Assembly: GCF_900187365.1 (NCBI RefSeq)
Contig: NZ_FYDG01000002.1
Location: forward strand, 580,662 to 644,661
Length of the DNA: 64,000 bases
Source: Rhodoblastus acidophilus
Lineage (GTDB): Bacteria; Pseudomonadota; Alphaproteobacteria; Rhizobiales; Beijerinckiaceae
Direction of reading: 5' to 3'
The stretch's first letter is position 1. Every line of letters begins with the position of its first letter. Below the pieces are notes generated by a model. The model was not told the origin of the DNA, ran no database searches, and worked only from the letters and a program-made list of their open reading frames with translations. The position numbers and the translations under genes were made by a program. Below, one piece after another: positions 58,740 to 64,000 of the stretch.

Positions 58740-59006
58740 TCAGTGGACGCTGACGGTCGCCAGCTTGTTCTCCCAGGCGTTGGCCAGGACGGCGTCGCGG
58801 CTGTCGGCCAGCAGGATCGGCGCGCCGCTGGCGCCCAACAGGGCGTAGAGCTGCTGACCCGGCTTCAGGCCGCGAATTTGCGGGAACAGGGCCTGCGCTT
58901 CCTCCGACTTGATCGGGCGCACATAGGCGATAGCGCCCTCGCCCAACTGGGCGAGCTGGTCAGCGGTGAACCGTTCGGCTTCGCCTTCAACATATCGCAT
59001 GGTCAT
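58740..59006 (-). CDS. DUF1150 family protein
   Basis: An 88-aa protein with the DUF1150 core (LGEGAIAYVRPIKSEEAQALFPQIRGLKPGQQLYALLGASGAPILLAD). It follows hsp20 in Rhizobiales and is probably a heat-shock co-factor of it (inferred). I chose ATG 59006 with AGGG eight bases upstream; a GTG at 59015 is the alternative. Confidence 0.9.
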   Translation of the reverse strand: MTMRYVEGEAERFTADQLAQLGEGAIAYVRPIKSEEAQALFPQIRGLKPGQQLYALLGASGAPILLADSRDAVLANAWENKLATVSVH

Positions 59007-59069
59007 GATCTTCACCCTTTCAGCGCTCTCCCGGGAGACGCGCGCAACGCGGACTGAAGTTCAGCTCCG

Positions 59070-59489
59070 CTATGTGATCTCAATTGTCTTAACGATTCGC
59101 TCTGGTTCCGGACGAACCAGATCGACCGACAAGAGTCCGTCGGCGAGGTCGGCACCCAGCACCTGCATGCCGTCGGCCAGCAGGAAACTGCGCTGGAATT
59201 GCCGCGCCGCAATGCCGCGATGCAGGAACTGCCGCTCCCGATCATCCTGCTGTCGGCCGCGAATCACCAATTGCCCCTCCTCCAGCGTGATGGACAATTG
59301 CTCGCGGCTGAAGCCGGCGACGGCGAGCGTGATGCGCAGGCGGTCTGGCGCGCTCTCGTCGCCGAGAATGCGCTCGATATTATAGGGCGGGTAGCCGTCG
59401 GACGCGGTTCGCGTCACGCGCTCAAGGGCTTTCTCGATCTCGTCGAAGCCAAGCAGGAATGGCGAGTTCATCAAGGTCGGACGCGACAT
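59070..59489 (-). CDS. Hsp20/alpha-crystallin small heat-shock protein
   Basis: A 139-aa IbpA-like chaperone that keeps denatured proteins soluble. The alpha-crystallin domain has YPPYNIERILGD, LRITLAVAGFSREQLSITLEEGQLVIRGRQ and FLHRGIAARQFQRSFLLADGMQVLGADLADGLLSVDL. An RpoH-type promoter lies 70-100 bp upstream. DUF1150 follows 63 bp downstream and is probably cotranscribed. Confidence 0.95.
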   Translation of the reverse strand: MSRPTLMNSPFLLGFDEIEKALERVTRTASDGYPPYNIERILGDESAPDRLRITLAVAGFSREQLSITLEEGQLVIRGRQQDDRERQFLHRGIAARQFQRSFLLADGMQVLGADLADGLLSVDLVRPEPERIVKTIEIT

Positions 59490-59560
59490 TGCGAAGCCCT
59501 TTCAGGCGCCTCGTTGACGTTGAGGGCCCGAAGCGCCCCCGGCTGATCGCCGCAGAGGCG

Positions 59561-59589
59561 ATATGGCGTCCGCCCGGCGAAGTTTCAAG
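59561..59589 (-). promoter_or_regulatory. Sigma-32 (RpoH) promoter of hsp20-DUF1150
   Basis: On the minus strand CTTGAA is followed after 15 bases by CGCCATAT. This matches CTTGAA perfectly and CCCCATNT at seven of eight. It is the best of three such sites in the window. Confidence 0.7.
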
Positions 59590-59652
59590 CCCCTGCGCAG
59601 CTTGCGCCGGCGCCCCGCGCACCTTGCGCCAAAGCCCCGGGCGGCAGCCCGG

Positions 59653-60648
59653 TCACAGCATGGACGGCAGCACGCGGTCGGGCGGACGATGCCCATCCGC
59701 GAAGGTCCGGATGTTGATGATCACCTTCTCGCCCATGTCGACGCGGCCCTCGATGGTGCAGGAGCCCATGTGCGGCAGCAGCGTCACCTTGCCTTCCCTG
59801 GCGAGCTTCATCAGCTTCGCCGAGACGGCCGGCTCGTGCGAGAACACGTCGAGACCGGCGCCGGCCAGCTCCCCGGCTTCCAGCATCCGCACCAGCGCGT
59901 TCTCGTCGACGATGTCGCCGCGCGAGGTGTTGACGATCACCGAATTGGGATGGAGATGCTTCAGGCGGCGCGGCGACAGCAGATGAAACGTGGCCGGCGT
60001 GTGCGGGCAGTTGATCGAGACGATGTCGACCCGCGACAGCATCACGTCGAGCGAATCGTAATAGGTCGCGCCTAGCTCCTGCTCGATCGCCTCGGAGACG
60101 CGGCGGCGGTTGTGATAGGCGATGGACAGGCCGAACGCCTTGGCGCGGCGGGCCAAGGCCTGGCCGATGCGGCCCATGCCGATGATTCCCAGCTTCTTGC
60201 CGGTGATGCGATGGCCGAGCATCCAGGTCGGCGACCAGCCGTCCCAATGCCCGTCCGACAGCGCGGCGGCGCCTTCGACCAGCCGGCGGGACACCGCGAT
60301 GATCAGGCCCATGGCCATGTCGGCGGTGTCGTCGGTGAGGACGCCGGGCGTGTTGGTGACGGTGATGCCTCTCCGCAAGGCGGAGGTGACGTCGATATGA
60401 TCGACGCCATTGCCGAAATTGGCGATCAACTTGAGGTTGTCGCCGGCCTTGGCGATCAGATGGGCGTCGATGCGGTCGGTGATGGTGGGCACCAGCACAT
60501 CGGCCGTCGTCATGGCCTCGTTGAGTTCGGCGGGCGTCATGGGGCGGTCCGTCTCGTTGAAGCGCGCGTCGAACAATTCGCGCATCCGCTCTTCCACCGC
60601 CTCGGGCAATTTGCGGGTCACGATGACGAGCGGTTTCTTATTGCCCAT
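59653..60648 (-). CDS. D-isomer-specific 2-hydroxyacid dehydrogenase (glyoxylate/hydroxypyruvate reductase type)
   Basis: NAD(P)-dependent dehydrogenase of 331 aa. NAD-binding motif GIIGMGRIGQALARRAKAFG, catalytic Arg in NTSRGDIVDENAL, Glu in DVFSHEP and catalytic His in LPHMGSCT are present. FGNGVDHID and TNTPGVLTDDTADMA match glyoxylate reductase relatives. Start ATG at 60648, with GGGGGTGG upstream. Divergent from an SH3 protein. Confidence 0.93.
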   Translation of the reverse strand: MGNKKPLVIVTRKLPEAVEERMRELFDARFNETDRPMTPAELNEAMTTADVLVPTITDRIDAHLIAKAGDNLKLIANFGNGVDHIDVTSALRRGITVTNTPGVLTDDTADMAMGLIIAVSRRLVEGAAALSDGHWDGWSPTWMLGHRITGKKLGIIGMGRIGQALARRAKAFGLSIAYHNRRRVSEAIEQELGATYYDSLDVMLSRVDIVSINCPHTPATFHLLSPRRLKHLHPNSVIVNTSRGDIVDENALVRMLEAGELAGAGLDVFSHEPAVSAKLMKLAREGKVTLLPHMGSCTIEGRVDMGEKVIINIRTFADGHRPPDRVLPSML

Positions 60649-60823
60649 ATCCTTGCCACCCCCTGCCGGTCGCCCGCTCCGCAAGCTTGGCTAAACCGAT
60701 CGTTAACTCTGGCGGAGCGACAACAGATCGACTGGCGTCAAACCCCACCCGTCCTTGTTTCCTAGCAGATGCCTTGACAAAGGCAAGGCAGTGGGTCGCC
60801 GCCTCAAGCCGAGACAGACCGCC

Positions 60824-61339
60824 ATGCCGCCCCACGCCCGAATTTTCGCCGTCGTTCTCTTATGCGCTTTATCCGTCCCGGCGCAGGCCCAACAGGCGAA
60901 GGGTTCGGTCACGGGCCTGCCGCTGCCGCGCTATGTCAGCCTGAAATCGAGCGCCGTCAACCTGCGCGAAGGTCCGTCCAAGGACCACGCCACCAAATGG
61001 ATCTACCAGCGCGCCGGCCTGCCGGTCGAAATCATCGCGGAATTCGCGACCTGGCGCCGCATCCGCGATTCCGAGGGCGCCGACGGCTGGGTGCTGCACT
61101 CGCTGCTGTCGGGCAAACGCACGGCGCTGGTGCAGCCCTGGAAGAAGGACGCGCCGCCCCTGCCCCTGCGCGCCAAGCCGGACAAGACCGCCGCGCTCAC
61201 CGCCAGGCTCGCGCCCGGCGTGGTCGCCAATGTCAAGAAATGCGACGAGGGCTGGTGCCGGCTGGTGGGGCCGGGGTTCGACGGCTTTATGCGGCAGGAC
61301 GATTTATGGGGGGTTTACCCCGGCGAAAAAGTGGAGTGA
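60824..61339 (+). CDS. Exported SH3 domain protein
   Basis: A 171-aa protein with signal peptide (MPPHARIFAVVLLCALSVPAQAQ) and two bacterial SH3-like repeats: VSLKSSAVNLREGPSKDHATKWIYQRAGLPVEII with WVLHSLLSG, and LRAKPDKTAALTARLAPGVVANVKKC with W. Such domains bind cell-wall peptides. Start ATG at 60824, with weak ribosome-binding site. Divergent from the dehydrogenase, convergent with the chemoreceptor. Confidence 0.88.
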   Translation: MPPHARIFAVVLLCALSVPAQAQQAKGSVTGLPLPRYVSLKSSAVNLREGPSKDHATKWIYQRAGLPVEIIAEFATWRRIRDSEGADGWVLHSLLSGKRTALVQPWKKDAPPLPLRAKPDKTAALTARLAPGVVANVKKCDEGWCRLVGPGFDGFMRQDDLWGVYPGEKVE

Positions 61340-61360
61340 GCGCGCCGAAGCCGACGCGCG

Positions 61361-62815
61361 TCAGGCGGCGATATCGGCCATGAAGCGGTCGACCTCGGCG
61401 CGCAGCTTCTGCGCCTGGGCGTCGAGCTGTTCGGATTCGCTGCGCACGATCTCGGCGGCCTTGCGCGCGTCCTGCGCCGACCCCTCGACGCCGCCGACCG
61501 AGCGCGCCACTTCGCCGGTCGCCTCCGCCGCGCCGCGCGCGCCGCGCGAAATTTCCTCGGTGGCGCGGTTCTGCTCCTCCATCGCCTCGGCGATGGCGGC
61601 GGCATGTTCGTCCACCACGTTCATCGCGCTGGAGATCGCCTGGATGATGTCCACGGTCTCGGTCGTGGCGTTGCGGATGTTGGCGATATGCTCGGCCACC
61701 TCCTCGGTGGCGCGCTGGGTCTGTTCGGCCAACCCCTTCACCTCCGAGGCCACCACCGCAAATCCCTTGCCGGCCTCGCCCGCGCGCGCCGATTCGATGG
61801 TGGCGTTGAGCGCCAGCAGGTTGGTTTTCTGGGCGATCGACTGAATCAGCGACACCACGGCGCCGATCTGCTCCGCCGCCTCGCTGAGTTCGGCGACCTG
61901 ACGCGCGGAGGCGTTGGCGCGTTCGGCGGCCTCCCGCACCGCCAGCGAGGTTTCCTCGATCTGGCGCGACATGCGGTTCAGCGCCTCGGCGATATGGTCG
62001 GAGGCGGCGGCGACGGAGCGCACCTCATGGTCGCTGGAGGAAGACGCCTGCGAGGCGCTGGCCGCGAGCGACAAGGTGGTCTGTGCGATCTCCGCCAGCG
62101 ATTGCGCCGAGCCGGACATGGCCTGCGCGCCCTTGAGCACGGCCAGGATCACGCCTTCCACCCGCGCCTTGAAGGCGTCGGCCACTTCGGTCATGCGCCG
62201 CTTGCGCTCCTCCTCGTTGGCCTTGGCCATGAGTTCGCGCTCGCCCGCGAGCTTTTCGGTCTCCCGCTTGGCGGAAAAGGCTTCGGTGAGGGCTTCGTCC
62301 ACGCGTTCGGCGGCGTTATGCAGATTGTTGAGAATCCAGCCCACGCCCTCCACCGCCAGCGCGGCGACGACGATGCGGGCGGCGAGGCGCGTCAGGCTGG
62401 GATCGCCCGCCATCACCCAGGACGGCTGCACGATATAGGCGAAAATGTGCCAGGCGACGATCAGGCCGGCGCCCGCCGCGGACACGCGCCGGTCGCACCA
62501 ACCGGACAGCAGCGCGATAATGGCGATGAAGATCATCGACGCGTCGGCCTGGGTCGGCTGGTGCTGCAGCGCGGCGGTGAGGGCGGCGCCGATCGCCACC
62601 AGCGCGAAGGCGCTCGCTATGCGCGACGCCGGCGCCAGCGGGCGCGACGCCAGAAAAGCCGTGGCGATGAGCGCCCCCGCCAGCGCCAGCGCGACCGGCC
62701 AGGTGAAAATGCCCGGCCCCACCGTGGCCGAAAGGACCGCGACCGGCGCGACGCCGACCCAGATCATCAGCATGATGAACGGGGCGAAGCGTTTACGAAG
62801 AATGTCGAGATCCAT
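61361..62815 (-). CDS. Methyl-accepting chemotaxis protein with polytopic N-terminus
   Basis: A 484-aa receptor with about six hydrophobic helices at the N-terminus (residues about 15-175), no clear periplasmic ligand domain, and a C-terminal MCP signalling domain whose tip is [37 protein letters not shown]. It would signal to CheA/CheW. The membrane part resembles energy- or light-sensing receptors only loosely. ATG 62815 chosen, GAGGG five bases upstream. No che genes are near. Confidence 0.9.
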   Translation of the reverse strand: MDLDILRKRFAPFIMLMIWVGVAPVAVLSATVGPGIFTWPVALALAGALIATAFLASRPLAPASRIASAFALVAIGAALTAALQHQPTQADASMIFIAIIALLSGWCDRRVSAAGAGLIVAWHIFAYIVQPSWVMAGDPSLTRLAARIVVAALAVEGVGWILNNLHNAAERVDEALTEAFSAKRETEKLAGERELMAKANEEERKRRMTEVADAFKARVEGVILAVLKGAQAMSGSAQSLAEIAQTTLSLAASASQASSSSDHEVRSVAAASDHIAEALNRMSRQIEETSLAVREAAERANASARQVAELSEAAEQIGAVVSLIQSIAQKTNLLALNATIESARAGEAGKGFAVVASEVKGLAEQTQRATEEVAEHIANIRNATTETVDIIQAISSAMNVVDEHAAAIAEAMEEQNRATEEISRGARGAAEATGEVARSVGGVEGSAQDARKAAEIVRSESEQLDAQAQKLRAEVDRFMADIAA

Positions 62816-62997
62816 CAGCGCCCTCTTTAGATTAACACCCCCCATGTTGTTGCGCAGGAAACTTGTGTTTGGCTTGTCAAATAGAATTAAAATTTATCGG
62901 CTGTTCCGGCTATTAGTCGTAGGCGCGCGCCGCGTAAGCTTCACAAAACGCTCCGGGACGACGCTGGCCAACAGCGAAGCGCCCACAGGAGCTTTTT

Positions 62998-63735
62998 GTG
63001 ACAGACATCAGGGAAGACGATCTCGCCGCCCAGCGCGCGCTTCTGTTCAGCGAAGGCGTGCGCGAAAGCCAGGAAATGCAGACGGCGGTTCTCGTCTATG
63101 AAGTGCCGATCCGGCTGTGGCACTGGATGAATTTCTTCGCCATTCTCGCGCTGTTCGTCACCGGCTATCTCATCGCGTTTCCGACGCCCTCGCTCGGCGG
63201 CGAGGCCAGCGCCCATTTCCTGTTCGGCAACATCCGGCTGATCCATTTCAGCGCCGGTCAGGTGTTCGCCTGGGGGTTTCTCGCCCGCGCGATCTTCGCC
63301 TTCATCGGCAATCACACCTCGCGCGAAATCTATTATGTGCCGGTCTGGCGGGCGGAATGGCGCAAGGGCTTCATCGCCATGCTGCGCTGGTACTGTTTCA
63401 TGGAAAAGCGCGCGCCGCGCTTCATCGGCCACAATCCCATCGCGCAGATGATGATGTTCGGCGCCTTCGTGCTGCCGTCGCTGGTGGTGATCAGCACCGG
63501 CGTCGCGCTCTATGTCGAGGCGCTGGGCCAGGACCACGCGCTGCGCGTGATCACCGATTCCGTGTTCAGAATCACCGGCGGCTCGCTGCAGACCCATGTC
63601 TGGCACCATCTGGCCATGTGGATCATGGTGGTCTTCGCGATCCTGCACATCTACGCCGCCGTGCGCGAGGAGATCATGAGCCGCCAGTCGATGATCTCGA
63701 CCATGATCTCCGGCTGGCGCATGTTCAAGGATTGA
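62998..63735 (+). CDS. Orphan Ni/Fe-hydrogenase b-type cytochrome subunit (HupC/HyaC-like)
   Basis: A 245-aa four-helix cytochrome b that passes electrons from an uptake hydrogenase to quinone. Candidate haem histidines are His42 (RLWHWMN), His83, His203/204 (THVWHHLAM) and His217. The HupC-type sequence VYEVPIRLWHWMNFFAI is clear. GTG start with AGGAG six bases upstream. No hydrogenase structural genes are adjacent: the upstream neighbour is a divergent chemoreceptor. Another dehydrogenase partner is possible. Confidence 0.9.
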   Translation: MTDIREDDLAAQRALLFSEGVRESQEMQTAVLVYEVPIRLWHWMNFFAILALFVTGYLIAFPTPSLGGEASAHFLFGNIRLIHFSAGQVFAWGFLARAIFAFIGNHTSREIYYVPVWRAEWRKGFIAMLRWYCFMEKRAPRFIGHNPIAQMMMFGAFVLPSLVVISTGVALYVEALGQDHALRVITDSVFRITGGSLQTHVWHHLAMWIMVVFAILHIYAAVREEIMSRQSMISTMISGWRMFKD

Positions 63736-63784
63736 CCGGCCGCCGCCTCCCACCCGTTGGGTTGAGGCGGCGGGCGCGAGCCGA

Positions 63785-64000
63785 TCAGTCGGCCAGATCG
63801 AACGCGCCGCGATCGCCGCCGCCGCCGACGAGGATCTGGCGTTTTCCGGCGTGGTTGGCGGGGCCGACGACGCCTTCCTTCTCCATGCGCTCGACCAGCG
63901 AGGCGGCCTTGTTGTAGCCGACTTGCAGCCGGCGCTGCACATAGGAGGTCGAGCACTTCTTGTCGCGCAACACCACCGCGACCGCGCGGTCGTAGAGGTC
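63785..64000 (-). CDS. ftsK: DNA translocase FtsK, 3' end only
   Basis: The last 71 codons are visible, reading leftward off the right edge. They match the C-terminal gamma (winged-helix) domain that recognises KOPS sites: [26 protein letters not shown], then [29 protein letters not shown]. FtsK pumps DNA at the division septum and activates XerCD. Confidence 0.93.
   Translation of the reverse strand, partial: DLYDRAVAVVLRDKKCSTSYVQRRLQVGYNKAASLVERMEKEGVVGPANHAGKRQILVGGGGDRGAFDLAD

Overview
The window is a compact, GC-rich bacterial chromosome segment that reads as an alphaproteobacterium, most likely of the Hyphomicrobiales (Rhizobiales). This rests on family content and order: a TIGR02300 zinc-ribbon protein divergent from a probable aroA start, prmC with DUF4167 and clpB, an Hsp20-DUF1150 pair, a DUF4164-zapA pair, gap-pgk-fba followed by a ThiE-like gene, a Sel1 protein and an inositol monophosphatase, and a class I lysyl-tRNA synthetase. 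Genus is not resolvable by eye. No rRNA, tRNA, CRISPR array, prophage or insertion sequence was seen.

Layout. 0-8 kb is a proteostasis block: clpB, DUF4167, prmC and htpG, all on the minus strand. 8-13.4 kb holds DUF2794, yciB, ftsY, an RluA-type pseudouridine synthase, an AI-2E exporter and asd. 13.4-24.4 kb is dominated by distal valine catabolism: enoyl-CoA hydratase, 3-hydroxyisobutyrate dehydrogenase and isobutyryl-CoA dehydrogenase (minus), divergent mmsA (plus), and 3-hydroxyisobutyryl-CoA hydrolase with its own divergent LysR regulator. A paired palindromic repeat element fills the gap between the two arms. Between mmsA and a second LysR gene lies a 29-codon membrane-peptide gene with its own ribosome-binding site and terminator. 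24.4-32.5 kb carries an Rrf2 regulator, ampG, pgm, a GMC oxidoreductase, an ArsB-like carrier and a DMT-type protein. 32.5-37.7 kb has class I lysS, DUF952-pyrD, a GT39-like glycosyltransferase and zapA-DUF4164. 38.5-46 kb is the lower glycolysis/Calvin operon and its usual followers. 46-50.6 kb has a MotA/OmpA-like pair, a GNAT enzyme, an ABC exporter and rpmE. 50.7-54.1 kb has a retropepsin-like protease and three Tad/Flp pilus-type proteins. 54.1-64 kb has hrpB, kup, hsp20-DUF1150, a 2-hydroxyacid dehydrogenase, an SH3 protein, a chemoreceptor, an orphan hydrogenase-type cytochrome b and the 3' end of ftsK.

How the parts work together. Three heat-shock loci (clpB, htpG, hsp20-DUF1150) each have a sigma-32-like promoter upstream, so they are probably co-regulated. 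The valine genes cover isobutyryl-CoA to propionyl-CoA in two nearby clusters. The gap-pgk-fba genes are separated by strong intrinsic terminators that should grade expression. The least explained structures are the LysR/29-aa peptide unit near 21 kb, the inverted repeat pair near 18.9-19.0 kb, a hairpin that would sequester the ribosome-binding site of a 75-aa protein near 32.5 kb, and a structured 3' segment after zapA where 6S RNA is often found.
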